The position numbers and the translations under genes are program-made. A model generated the notes under the pieces. That model was given only the letters and a program-made list of their open reading frames with translations, had not been told where the DNA came from and ran no database searches. Shown one piece after another: positions 33,747-44,923 of a stretch of 64,000 nt of DNA. Numbering within the stretch: position 1 is the first letter of the stretch; each line of letters starts with the position of its first letter. Source of the stretch: JAPWJZ01 sp041287865 (GTDB lineage: Bacteria; Pseudomonadota; Alphaproteobacteria; Micavibrionales; UBA2020); contig JBGGMV010000115.1 in assembly GCA_041287865.1 (NCBI GenBank), positions 1 through 64,000 on the forward strand, given 5' to 3'.

Positions 33747-35351
33747 TCAGGATTTAAGCTGTTTTGCAATCTCGCCCGCCGTGCGGAGCGCGAGCGCGGC
33801 GATGGTCAGCGTCGGGTTGGCCGCGCTGGCGGAAGGGAAAAGCGCGCTACCCGCCAGGAAAAGATTGCCATGGTCATGGCAGCGGCCGAAACCGTCGGTG
33901 ACCGATGTTTTTTTATCATTTCCCATCCGCGCCATGCCCATCGGGTGATGGATCGGCACGGGATCGCGGGTCGACAGTATTTCCGCGCCCAGCGCCTTCG
34001 CTGCTTTCGACAGCACGCCCTTCGCATGGGCGAAGCCTTTTTTCTCGTAGTCGCCAAAAGAATAATAATGGCGGATAACGGGCTGGCCAGCCGCGTCGCG
34101 TCGTGACCAGTCGAGCGTGATGCCGTTGGCGGCATCGGGCAGCTGTTCGACATTCGCATACAATGACACCTGCCGCCGAAGCCTGTCACGGATTTTGCCT
34201 TGCAAATCCGGCGGCGCGACGCCCTGCTGCAGCAGCTCATGCGTCACATCGTAAAAACTGACGCGGTTTTCCGCCGAAAGCACCCAGCCCGGCCGCTCGC
34301 GCCGGAAATCGCCGTCGCGGTAGGTATTGCTGAAGATGATGGTTTCGGGCCCGCGCCCCGCCCATACGGGATCTTTCATCAGCATGGTGCAAATCACGGT
34401 GGGATGCTCCATGAAATTGCGCCCCACCTGACCGGAGCTATTGGCGATGCCCGCAGGCGCGCTTTCGCCCGCGCTCATCAGCAGCAGGCGCGGGGTTTCG
34501 ATGCCATTGGCGGCAGCGACGAAGATTTTTGCGCCAACGCGTACTTCGCCGCCGTCAGGCCTGCGGGCAATGATTTCCTTCGCTGTGCCATCGGCCACGA
34601 TGCGGTCGGCGCGGCAGTTGTCGATGACGCGCACGCCCAGCTTCTCCGCCGTTTCGACGTGATAGATCGCCGCATATTGCGCACCGCTGGGGCAGATGGG
34701 CGAGCAGGTGCCAAATCCCTGACATTGCGCGCGCCCGCGATAGGGTTCCGTCGCGCGTGCGGCGGGACGCGTCAGGAATTTCACGCCCATGCCCTGCAGC
34801 TTTTCCGCGATGTAAGTGTCGCTGTAGCTGCGCGGCACCGGCGGCAAAGGATATTTGCCGGAGCGTGGGCCGCCGCAATTCTCGGCATCGTCGCCGGCCA
34901 CGCCCATTTCCGTTTCCGCTTCGGCATAAAAAGGCTCCAGCGCGTCATAACCAAAAGGCCAGTCGACGCCGACGCCATATTCGCTTTTCAGCCGAAAATC
35001 CGATGGCAGGAAGCGCGGCACGCTGCCGCTCCAGTGCCATGTGGTGCCGCCGACGGCGCGGATATATTCGGTTTTCACCGGCACAGGGCCCACAGTGTCG
35101 ATATAGGGCCTATCCTTGTTGTTCCAGTCGGGGCGCGGCGCATGGGCGCTGTTGGGATAGCCCGATGAAAAATCGATCAACGGCGAAGCCTTGAAGGCCT
35201 GCACGATCTGCGCGCGGTCGACGCGAGGGCCCGCCTCCAGCATGACGATGTTTTTCACGCCGAGGCTGGCAAGTTTCCACGCGATCATCGCGCCCGCCAC
35301 GCCGGAGCCGATGATGGCGACCTCCGCCGTTATTTTTTCAGACCCACTCAT
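33747..35351 (-). CDS. GMC-family oxidoreductase, gluconate/sugar dehydrogenase large-subunit type
   Basis: A 534-residue flavoprotein. The N-terminal IIGSGVAGAMIAWKLA and LEAGPR form the FAD-binding Rossmann motif; GGTTWHWSG and a C-terminal HPMGMARMG (catalytic His region of GMC oxidoreductases) complete the signature. It resembles the catalytic subunit of membrane-bound gluconate 2-, sorbitol or fructose dehydrogenases. It has four-base overlap with the small subunit gene upstream, whose Tat signal would carry the pair to the periplasm. The usual cytochrome c subunit is not encoded here. Confidence 0.9.
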   Translation of the reverse strand: MSGSEKITAEVAIIGSGVAGAMIAWKLASLGVKNIVMLEAGPRVDRAQIVQAFKASPLIDFSSGYPNSAHAPRPDWNNKDRPYIDTVGPVPVKTEYIRAVGGTTWHWSGSVPRFLPSDFRLKSEYGVGVDWPFGYDALEPFYAEAETEMGVAGDDAENCGGPRSGKYPLPPVPRSYSDTYIAEKLQGMGVKFLTRPAARATEPYRGRAQCQGFGTCSPICPSGAQYAAIYHVETAEKLGVRVIDNCRADRIVADGTAKEIIARRPDGGEVRVGAKIFVAAANGIETPRLLLMSAGESAPAGIANSSGQVGRNFMEHPTVICTMLMKDPVWAGRGPETIIFSNTYRDGDFRRERPGWVLSAENRVSFYDVTHELLQQGVAPPDLQGKIRDRLRRQVSLYANVEQLPDAANGITLDWSRRDAAGQPVIRHYYSFGDYEKKGFAHAKGVLSKAAKALGAEILSTRDPVPIHHPMGMARMGNDKKTSVTDGFGRCHDHGNLFLAGSALFPSASAANPTLTIAALALRTAGEIAKQLKS

Positions 35352-35839
35352 GCCGGTTTTTTCGCCCAGTCGCCGAAGGCCACGGATTCCACCAGCGGCA
35401 CGGGGATGACGCCGTCGCCCGCGCGGAACATCAGCGCGGTTTCATAGGCAAGGCGCAGCGGCGGGCTGCTTTCGTGGTAATAGACGCCCAGATACCATGT
35501 GGTGAGCAGATGGCCGGAGAACCATTTCTCGCCCCCGGTCAGTTCTTGTTTCTTCCCCATTAGCACGGATGCGAGCTTGTCGCAAAGCCCCGCCATATGT
35601 TCGGTGCCCCAGGGCTCTTTCATGAATACATCGTACATGCGCCGCGCTGTTGCATCGTCGAGCCTGTCCTGCAGCGTGACGAGGGTCGAGAGCGCGACGA
35701 ACTTATCAAATGTGAAAGGCCCCTCCGCCAGCGCAACGGAAATCTTACCCGCCACAGGCGCGGAAAGAAAAACGCCCCCCGCGCCGAGCGCGAGGAGCGT
35801 TTTTAAAAGCTTCCGCCGTGTGACGGATATCTTTTTCAG
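35348..35839 (-). CDS. Gluconate 2-dehydrogenase subunit 3-like, Tat signal, CTG start
   Basis: 163 residues if started at the CTG at 35839. That start yields KKISVTRRKLLKTLLALGAG, a textbook twin-arginine signal. No ATG, GTG or TTG exists in frame between the stop of BcsS (35842) and residue 29; the next, a GTG near 35754, would delete the signal. AAAGG lies about eight bases before the CTG. The mature part resembles the small, subunit-3-type partners of GMC sugar dehydrogenases. The stop overlaps the large subunit start. Confidence 0.8.
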   Translation of the reverse strand: MKKISVTRRKLLKTLLALGAGGVFLSAPVAGKISVALAEGPFTFDKFVALSTLVTLQDRLDDATARRMYDVFMKEPWGTEHMAGLCDKLASVLMGKKQELTGGEKWFSGHLLTTWYLGVYYHESSPPLRLAYETALMFRAGDGVIPVPLVESVAFGDWAKKPA

Positions 35840-35841
35840 GC

Positions 35842-36552
35842 TTAGAAGCCTTTGCCGAAGGCAAGACCGCCGTACATGCCGTCGTCGCCGCGGCCGTCGT
35901 TGTTGGCGTAGCCGACATAGGCGCGGGCATTGGCGAAGCCGAGATCGACGTCGCCGGCCGAAGCGCCAAGGCGAACCTGATCCCATTCCTCGTTGCCCAT
36001 GAAGCCGACTTCGGGGCCGATAGTGACGGGGCCGAAATCATAGCCGACGAAGCCGCGCGTCCAGTAGCTGTCGTAAGCGGTCGAATAGCTGCCGGCAGCT
36101 GCCACCGCAAAGTTCTGCGCGGGCTGTGCTGCCAGTTCGATTTGCGCCTTCACGCCGCCTTCGGTGCCGTCGACGCTGTTGCCGGGATCGTTGGGCGAAG
36201 GATCGTGGTTCTGGAACTCGCCGCCAGCATAGAAGCTGAGCGTGCCGTTGCCGAAGTTGTGGCCGTAGCCGAGCATCAGGTCGCCGGTAAAGACGTCTGA
36301 ATCGACGTTGCCGCCAGCCACCGCGGGCGTGTCGTAATCGTAGTTGCCGAAGCCGACGGAAGCGCGTGCAAGCCAGCCGTCCTGCGTCTTGATGTCCTGG
36401 CCCGAGAGGCCGGTCACGCCGCCCAGATAGATGAAGTAGCTGTCAGGGCCGAAATCGGCGCCGGTCCAAAGGCCCGAGCTGTCGGCTTTCGCCAGTGAAG
36501 AGGTCGCCAGCAAGGCGCCCGCGAAGAGAGTTGCGACAAGTTTGTTTTTCAT
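35842..36552 (-). CDS. bcsS: BcsS-type outer membrane protein
   Basis: 236 residues from the ATG at 36552, with signal peptide MKNKLVATLFAGALLATSSLAKA. The mature protein is a small beta-barrel: alternating polar/hydrophobic strands, GWLARASVGFGNYDYD, YGHNFGNGTLSFYAGGEF, GFVGYDFGPVTIGPEVG, and a terminal aromatic residue. The layout fits the cellulose biosynthesis protein BcsS family, found beside bcs genes in alphaproteobacteria, and its position next to a BcsA-like gene agrees. It is likely to sit in the outer membrane, possibly for glucan passage. The symbol rests on family likeness plus context. Confidence 0.75.
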   Translation of the reverse strand: MKNKLVATLFAGALLATSSLAKADSSGLWTGADFGPDSYFIYLGGVTGLSGQDIKTQDGWLARASVGFGNYDYDTPAVAGGNVDSDVFTGDLMLGYGHNFGNGTLSFYAGGEFQNHDPSPNDPGNSVDGTEGGVKAQIELAAQPAQNFAVAAAGSYSTAYDSYWTRGFVGYDFGPVTIGPEVGFMGNEEWDQVRLGASAGDVDLGFANARAYVGYANNDGRGDDGMYGGLAFGKGF

Positions 36553-36649
36553 CTGAGTCTGCCCTTTGAAATGGTTATCTGAATGAACCATAATCCATCG
36601 GCGGCGCGGCTGAAAGCACCTGCGCGCAAACGGCATACGACTGTAGCAA

Positions 36650-38950
36650 TTAGGCAACAATTTCCAGCGCGTAGCGGCGCGGCTCTGCCCCGTCGAGGCC
36701 CTTGGCGACCAGCGAGGATAAGGGCCTTTCTTCCATAATCTTGACGGTCAGGGGCGTGGCGGCGGTTTTGCCGAAGATCAAACCTTTATATTCCGTCCCC
36801 GCCGGCAGGTAGCCGAAGGTGACCAGCGCCGCGCGGCTGTCCTTGCCGCGCGCCATCACGCCGTAAAGCTCCCTGCCTTCCACTTGCAACAGAACGGCCT
36901 GCCAGTCGCGGTAAGGCGTTTTCTGCGACGGCTGCAGGCGCAAGAGCGAGAGCACGACATCGGAGGGCGTGAGGAAATAGGCGTTGCGGTGCAGGAATTC
37001 GCGGTGCCAGTCGACGGAATACAACCCGTTCGCCAGCCTGTCCTGCGCCTGCGGGCTGTCCCAGAGCAGCGCGCCTTCGGCCATCAGGCCGTGCGTGTTT
37101 TCCACGCGCAGTTTCAGCGGCACGGCGCCGGCGGGCAGGACGGCGGAGAGTTGCAATTCATCTCCCGCCTTCGGCAGCACGCCGCCATAGAGCGTGACGC
37201 GCGCCCAGTCTTCGGCGATGGCAGTGATGCAGGCCTGACGCGGGTGCGTGCCCGACACAGTCGCCGGCACGGGAATGTCAAAGCGGCAGGTATCATGGCT
37301 GTTGCGCGCGTTGCTGTGGATTTTCAGCGCGAAGAAACCCGCGCGCACCGCGCTGTAGAGCGCCCAGAAACCGGCGATGGCGACGAAATCGATGGTGTAG
37401 CCGCCGGTCAGCTCGGCCTTCGTATCGACGGCGGCAACAGCGGCCCTGTCCAGTGTCACGCCACCCCAGATGAATTCGAACAGCGGGCCGATGCCGTAAT
37501 GGCCGTCAAGGCTGTAAATGCCCGCGCCCACAGCGGCAAGGCTGGCCGCCATCACCACCATCTGCGGCGCCATCAGCCGCCAGTTGATGCGCCCCTTCAG
37601 GTTCTTGTTCGAGACCTGGAACGGACGGCGGCGGCGGAACACGCCCGCGAAAGACTTGATATAGACCGGCCAGCGCGCCATGGCGAAGACCTCGTTCGCC
37701 CAGTAGCGCGTGAAGCCGCAGCCGATTTCCTGCAATAACAAATAACTCAGCAGCGGGAAGAAAAGCACCACCAGCACGTTGAAGACAGTGATGGTAAAGG
37801 GCTGCAAGCCCGTGGTGAGCGCGATGATCGGCACCATGAACATCACCAGCTGCTGCAGGCCCTCCATATGGCTGATGGTCATGGCGAGGTACTGCCAGCG
37901 CTGCCGCCACGTCAGGCCCTTGCAGAACGCGACGTTTTCCAGCGACAGCACATGCGCGTTGCCATGGCCCCAGCGCAGGCGCGTGGTGCAGTATTCGTCA
38001 AGGTCGGCGGCGGCGATGCCATAGGCGATAGGTTCGTTGAGATAAACGGATTTGAAGCCCTTTTTGTGCAGGCGCACCGCCGTATGCATATCCTCGGTGA
38101 TCGTTTCCGTCGGGATGCCGCCGATAGCGTCCAGCGCGCTGCGGCGGTAGACGACGCCGGTGCCGACGCAGGTGGCGACGTCGATGCTGTCGCCTGCGGG
38201 TAAAACGATGTTGTAGAAATAGGACTGGTCGTGCCAGATGCCGCCGCTGCGCTTGCTGAGAATATACTGGAAGGCGTTGGTGTTGTAGAAATCCTGCGGC
38301 GCCTGCACGAAGGCGACTTTCTCGTCGTCAAAAAATCCCAGCGTGACATCGAGCGCATGGGGCAGCGCGATATGGTCGGCATCGAACGTCATCACGAAAT
38401 CTGCGGTGCTGTGGGCAAGGCCGAAATTCAGGTTGCCCGCCTTGGCGAAAGAATTATCCGGCCGGCGCAGGTATGTCACACCCAGTTCTTCCGCCAGCGC
38501 CTTCAGCTCGTCGCGCTTGCCGTCGTCGAGCAGGAAAGTCTTATGCGGGTAATCGATCGCCTTTGCCGCCATCACGGTGCGGCGGATGATGCCGATAGGT
38601 TCCTTGTAGGCCGGCACGAAGATATCGACGCTCAAGTTCTTCGGCGCGGGTTTCGGTTCGCGGTGGCTGTAATCCCAGCTGGTGGCGATCGCCGTCAGGC
38701 CGAGGATAAAGCCCACCACTTCGCCTGCGTAATAGAGCAGCGACAGGCCGAGAGAATGCGGGTTGATGATCGTGAAACGCCACGCGAGATAAGCCAGCAG
38801 CACAGCGATATAGGTGACGGCGATGATGCGCCGCCATGTCTTGCGGCGTTCGAACCGTTCCTGCATCTGCTTCGATACGGATTTACGGCGCGGCGGCGGG
38901 TTGGCCGCTGCGGGAGAGGCCGGTTCCGCGATTCTAAGCTTGTGTTCCAT
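36650..38950 (-). CDS. bcsA: BcsA-like cellulose synthase catalytic subunit
   Basis: 766 residues from the ATG at 38950. Membrane helices at both ends enclose a GT2 domain: LLDDG (142-144), FDADH (189-193), TED (285-287) and TRLRW (323-327), where the canonical product-binding motif is QxxRW. It polymerises UDP-glucose into a beta-glucan and extrudes it. The C-terminal region resembles a PilZ domain, but the c-di-GMP-binding RxxxR is not clean (RNSHDTCR precedes FDIPVPATV), so activation may differ. No bcsB, bcsC or bcsZ is in the window. It is followed by bcsS after 97 bases. Confidence 0.85.
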   Translation of the reverse strand: MEHKLRIAEPASPAAANPPPRRKSVSKQMQERFERRKTWRRIIAVTYIAVLLAYLAWRFTIINPHSLGLSLLYYAGEVVGFILGLTAIATSWDYSHREPKPAPKNLSVDIFVPAYKEPIGIIRRTVMAAKAIDYPHKTFLLDDGKRDELKALAEELGVTYLRRPDNSFAKAGNLNFGLAHSTADFVMTFDADHIALPHALDVTLGFFDDEKVAFVQAPQDFYNTNAFQYILSKRSGGIWHDQSYFYNIVLPAGDSIDVATCVGTGVVYRRSALDAIGGIPTETITEDMHTAVRLHKKGFKSVYLNEPIAYGIAAADLDEYCTTRLRWGHGNAHVLSLENVAFCKGLTWRQRWQYLAMTISHMEGLQQLVMFMVPIIALTTGLQPFTITVFNVLVVLFFPLLSYLLLQEIGCGFTRYWANEVFAMARWPVYIKSFAGVFRRRRPFQVSNKNLKGRINWRLMAPQMVVMAASLAAVGAGIYSLDGHYGIGPLFEFIWGGVTLDRAAVAAVDTKAELTGGYTIDFVAIAGFWALYSAVRAGFFALKIHSNARNSHDTCRFDIPVPATVSGTHPRQACITAIAEDWARVTLYGGVLPKAGDELQLSAVLPAGAVPLKLRVENTHGLMAEGALLWDSPQAQDRLANGLYSVDWHREFLHRNAYFLTPSDVVLSLLRLQPSQKTPYRDWQAVLLQVEGRELYGVMARGKDSRAALVTFGYLPAGTEYKGLIFGKTAATPLTVKIMEERPLSSLVAKGLDGAEPRRYALEIVA

Positions 38951-39080
38951 GACTGCCCTGTCTCGGGGGCTTATATACAATAAATTACGGGAAAAGGCAG
39001 GCTAAACCGTATTTCTATTTACATATTATGTAAAATGAGGTACATTTGACGCACTCCGGTACATGCCAAGGGGGATAAAG

Positions 39081-39623
39081 ATGGCCGAATTCAAAATTGT
39101 GAAGGAAAGCAGCTCGTTCTACGGCGCGGCCAGCTATGTCGAAAACGACGTGCGCAACAGCACCAGAGACCGCAACGAACTTAAGTACGGCCATTACCAG
39201 GGCTCTCCCACCTACCCCGGCGACTGGACGGTGGATTTTGAATACAACAAGCTGCGCTTCGCCTTCCGCGGCGCCTTCAACCGCCGCATGACGCAGATGA
39301 AGGGCGCCTATCCCGAATATCACAACGATGTGAACATGGACGTGGCCGTCGTGCCGCTCGACAAGATCGGCGAGTTCAGGGGCGAGCTGGCAAAGCTGGG
39401 CGTGAAAGTAACGCCTTACGTCGAGAGCGTCATCGAGCAATGCACAGGCTTCGCCGCCGGAGAGTTCGACGCAAAATATCTTGGCATGTCGCGCGAGAGC
39501 CGCATGCAGAAAATCGCCGAAGACATGGAAAAACTCGCCGCCGCGCGCGAACAGGCGGTCATCGAGAACACCAACCTGCAAGCCCCGCTGAAAGTGGGCG
39601 GCGCGTTGAAGCTGAAACGCTGA
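39081..39623 (+). CDS. Hypothetical protein with a shared C-terminal tail
   Basis: 180 residues from the ATG at 39081, with AGGGGGAT upstream. Soluble; the N-terminal half is beta-rich with many aromatic residues (SFYGAASYVENDV, WTVDFEYNKLRFAFRG). The last 31 residues (MEKLAAAREQAVIEN onward, ending LKLK) align without gaps to the end of the protein at 23987-24553. No family recognised for the body. It converges with sodC, four bases away. Confidence 0.75.
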   Translation: MAEFKIVKESSSFYGAASYVENDVRNSTRDRNELKYGHYQGSPTYPGDWTVDFEYNKLRFAFRGAFNRRMTQMKGAYPEYHNDVNMDVAVVPLDKIGEFRGELAKLGVKVTPYVESVIEQCTGFAAGEFDAKYLGMSRESRMQKIAEDMEKLAAAREQAVIENTNLQAPLKVGGALKLKR

Positions 39624-39626
39624 AGC

Positions 39627-40169
39627 TTATTTCTTTTCCGTCATCACGCCGCAGGCAACACGGTCGCCCGAATTGCCGGAAGGATCGGTCGTGTAATCAT
39701 CCGGGCCTGCGTGCACCATAAGCGCGGAGCCGTCCTGATCCATCATCGTGCGCGCGGCGGACTCAGAATAAAATTCCGCCTTGCCCGTGCCGTCGGCAGC
39801 GACCCATAAATTCGGCAGGTCGCCGTCATGCGGGCCGGCGTCGTTCAAAAATCCGTGCTTCTGCCCTTCGCCCGTCGCATGGCCGCCTGCTTTCTTGAAA
39901 TGATCGCCGTGGTCGGAGCAATCGCCGGTGCCGTGGATATGCACGCCGTGCCAGCCGGGCGCGAGATTTTTAACGTCGACGGAGAAGAGGCGGCCCTTTT
40001 TCGTCTCCGTGGTTTTCACCGTGCCGGTTTCAACGCCCGCGTTGTCGAGCAGCTTCACATCCGCCTTCACGGGCGCCGGCGTGGGCGCGACAATCGTGGC
40101 GGCCTCCTCTGCCATGACGGGCGTTGCGGCGAAGAAAAGGACGGCGGCGAAAAGGGCGGCTTTTTTCAT
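39627..40169 (-). CDS. sodC: Cu/Zn superoxide dismutase
   Basis: Disproportionates superoxide in the periplasm. 180 residues with signal peptide (MKKAALFAAVLFFAATPVMA) and a short Ala/Pro-rich N-terminal extension. Copper ligands HGVHIHG, bridging and zinc His residues in GGHATG and GPHDGDLPN, and a late HAGPDDY complete the SodC signature; the disulfide cysteines are the ones in GDCSDHG and VACGV. Transcribed alone toward the gene at 39081. Confidence 0.95.
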   Translation of the reverse strand: MKKAALFAAVLFFAATPVMAEEAATIVAPTPAPVKADVKLLDNAGVETGTVKTTETKKGRLFSVDVKNLAPGWHGVHIHGTGDCSDHGDHFKKAGGHATGEGQKHGFLNDAGPHDGDLPNLWVAADGTGKAEFYSESAARTMMDQDGSALMVHAGPDDYTTDPSGNSGDRVACGVMTEKK

Positions 40170-40274
40170 GGCTTTTTCCTGTGTTTTGGGACTGCGTACT
40201 TATAACCCGTCCCAACGGCGGAGGGAAGTTTTGGTTCAAACTACTGTTGTTTACGAAACAAGGCGCCCCGAATT

Positions 40275-40298
40275 TTCCTCTCCTTTGGGAGAGGAGGG
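40275..40298. repeat. Palindrome of the dispersed repeat family
   Basis: TTCCTCTCCTTTGGGAGAGGAGGG shares its 16-base CTCTCCTTTGGGAGAG core exactly with both outer arms of the element at 1100-1277. It lies between the 5' end of sodC and a terminator. Confidence 0.7.
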
Positions 40299-40302
40299 CA
40301 AA

Positions 40303-40333
40303 TAAAAAACCCGCCAGTCGCCCGGCGGGTTTT
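40303..40333. terminator. Rho-independent terminator
   Basis: An ACCCGCC / GGCGGGT stem with A-tract before and five T after. It lies just downstream of ndk on the minus strand and upstream of sodC, so in the minus-strand direction it ends the ndk transcript; symmetry of the A and T tracts allows both directions. Confidence 0.85.
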
Positions 40334-40355
40334 TCATTATCTCTTTAACTTATTC

Positions 40356-40784
40356 TCAGCCGACGATTTCGGTTTCGGCGAAGAAGAAGTTGATCTCGCG
40401 CTTGGCGTTGTCGAGGCTGTCGGAGCCGTGGACGGAGTTCGCCTCGATGCTCTCGGCGAATTCCTTGCGGATCGTGCCGGCATCGGCGTTGGCGGGGTTG
40501 GTCGCGCCCATAATCTTGCGGTTGGTGGCGACGGCGTCGCTGCCTTCCAGCACCTGAACCACGACGGGGCCCGAGATCATGAAGTTCACGAGGTCGTTGT
40601 AGAAAGGACGTTCCTTGTGGACTTCATAGAATTTGCCGGCCTGTTCGGGGGTGAGGTGCAGGCGTTTTTGCGCGACGATGCGCAGGCCCCCGTCCTCGAA
40701 CTTGGCGTTGATTTTGCCGGTCAGGTTGCGACGTGTCGCATCCGGCTTGATGATCGAAAGTGTACGTTCTTTGGCGGCGCCCAT
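40356..40784 (-). CDS. ndk: Nucleoside diphosphate kinase
   Basis: Transfers the terminal phosphate of ATP to nucleoside diphosphates through a phospho-histidine. 142 residues, the standard length. ERTLSIIKPDA at the N-terminus, KERPFYNDLVNFM, and the active-site NSVHGSDS (His near residue 119) are the family signatures. Upstream lies a sigma70-like promoter; downstream a terminator, so it is a single-gene unit. Confidence 0.97.
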   Translation of the reverse strand: MGAAKERTLSIIKPDATRRNLTGKINAKFEDGGLRIVAQKRLHLTPEQAGKFYEVHKERPFYNDLVNFMISGPVVVQVLEGSDAVATNRKIMGATNPANADAGTIRKEFAESIEANSVHGSDSLDNAKREINFFFAETEIVG

Positions 40785-40832
40785 GGCTTCATTCCCTCGT
40801 TTTCTTGAACACTCGGTATAAGTGCCTGCATT

Positions 40833-40861
40833 TCTATATAGTCTTTCTTAGGCAAAATCAA
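40833..40861 (-). promoter_or_regulatory. Probable sigma70 promoter of ndk
   Basis: On the minus strand TTGATT (40861-40856) and TATAGA (40838-40833) are 17 bases apart, about 49 bases before the ndk start at 40784. It lies in the gap between alaS and ndk. Confidence 0.55.
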
Positions 40862-40892
40862 TTGCCTTTAAAGGACTGTTTTTACTTGTTTT

Positions 40893-43553
<2,661 letters not shown>

Positions 43554-43720
43554 GGCACCCTCATAAAATTACCGGCTTCTAATGTATCGCAGGCCGGTTA
43601 AATTTTTAATTCCGCTTTTGCGGCAGCACCAAATATATTACCTTTTACAGCAAAAGGCACGAATTATTCATAAATATAGGGCTTTTCATTGGTTAATTCT
43701 TTTCATATCGGGGGCGGGGC

Positions 43721-44911
43721 ATGAGGGCGACGACGGTCTTTCTGGGCTTCGTTCTGCTGGCGGGCGCAGCCTATTACATGCTGCGCGTGCCGCAGCCCGA
43801 GCACCCGCGCCATGCTGCCTGCTACGGCGTCACGGTGGACGATGCGGAAGCGACGGCCCTGCGCAAGGCAGCGGGATTGGGCGACGCCCATGCCCTGCAC
43901 CAGACCGGCCTGATGGAACTTTACGGCCGCGACGGGGCCCCCGATCCCAAAGAAGGCATCGTGTTGCTGAAAGTAGCGGCGGCGCAGGGCGATGCCGAGG
44001 CGCAATACGCGCTGGGCGAGCTTTACAGTTCCAGAACCTCCGGCATAAGAAATGACGTCTACGAGGCGCGCAAATACCTGCTGATGGCAGCCGAACAGGG
44101 ACACGGGGAGGCCATGTCCACCCTTGCCTACATGCTGTCTCCCCTGATTCACGACAACCACGCTTTCCAAACCCCAAGAACGCCGCAAGACAGGGAGCAG
44201 GCGGTTCTCTGGACCAGCCGTGCAGCCGTGGTCAAAGAAGGTGTGCGCTACCACGCCAAGGATGCGCCCTTTGATGCGGCCCGCATCGAACACTTGCGCA
44301 AGCAGGCGGAAGCCGGCGAGGCCAGGGCGCAATTTGAACTCGCCCTGCTGCTGCGCGAAGGGCTCGGCGCGGAGAAGGACGAAAAACAGGCCATGGCATG
44401 GATGGAAAAAGCCGCAGCGCAGGACAACACGCCCGCGCTGCGCCTATTATCCGGCTGGGTCTGGAAGGACGATGTGCCGCGCCGCAAAAAACTGCTGGAC
44501 CGCGCGGCGGAGCTGGGCGACGCCAAGGCCATGTCATGGCTGGCCTTCCAATACATGCCCTCCACCATCATCTCCGTGGACGGCAAGCCGCCGGAACGCG
44601 ATTATCCGCTGAATCCCGCGAAAGCGATCGAGCTTTACACGCAGGCGGCGAAGCTGAACGATGCTTACGCATTGCTGAATCTGGGCGGGATTTTCTATCG
44701 CAACGAGTTCGGCATGCCGAAGGACAGCGTGCTGGCCTATGCGCTGATGACACGCGCCGCGCGCAATGCCGCAACACGGGGCTCGATCTATATGCACTAC
44801 GACTGCGACGCCGTCGCGGCGTCCCTGTCGCCCGAAGACATGGCCAGGGCCCGCAAGCTGTCGCTGGAATGGCCCGGCAATTACCCGCCCCCTCCCCCGC
44901 CGCCCCAATAA
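43721..44911 (+). CDS. Sel1-repeat protein, membrane-anchored
   Basis: 396 residues. An N-terminal hydrophobic helix (VFLGFVLLAGAAYYML) serves as signal anchor or signal peptide. Most of the rest is Sel1-like repeats of about 36 residues (AAAQGDAEAQYALGELY, QAEAGEARAQFELALLLREG, AAELGDAKAMSWLAFQY), which form alpha-solenoids for protein binding. A proline-rich tail (NYPPPPPPPQ) closes the protein. It lies 12 bases before the HisN-like gene and is probably co-transcribed with it. Partner unknown. Confidence 0.88.
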   Translation: MRATTVFLGFVLLAGAAYYMLRVPQPEHPRHAACYGVTVDDAEATALRKAAGLGDAHALHQTGLMELYGRDGAPDPKEGIVLLKVAAAQGDAEAQYALGELYSSRTSGIRNDVYEARKYLLMAAEQGHGEAMSTLAYMLSPLIHDNHAFQTPRTPQDREQAVLWTSRAAVVKEGVRYHAKDAPFDAARIEHLRKQAEAGEARAQFELALLLREGLGAEKDEKQAMAWMEKAAAQDNTPALRLLSGWVWKDDVPRRKKLLDRAAELGDAKAMSWLAFQYMPSTIISVDGKPPERDYPLNPAKAIELYTQAAKLNDAYALLNLGGIFYRNEFGMPKDSVLAYALMTRAARNAATRGSIYMHYDCDAVAASLSPEDMARARKLSLEWPGNYPPPPPPPQ

Positions 44912-44923
44912 GGAAGAACACAG

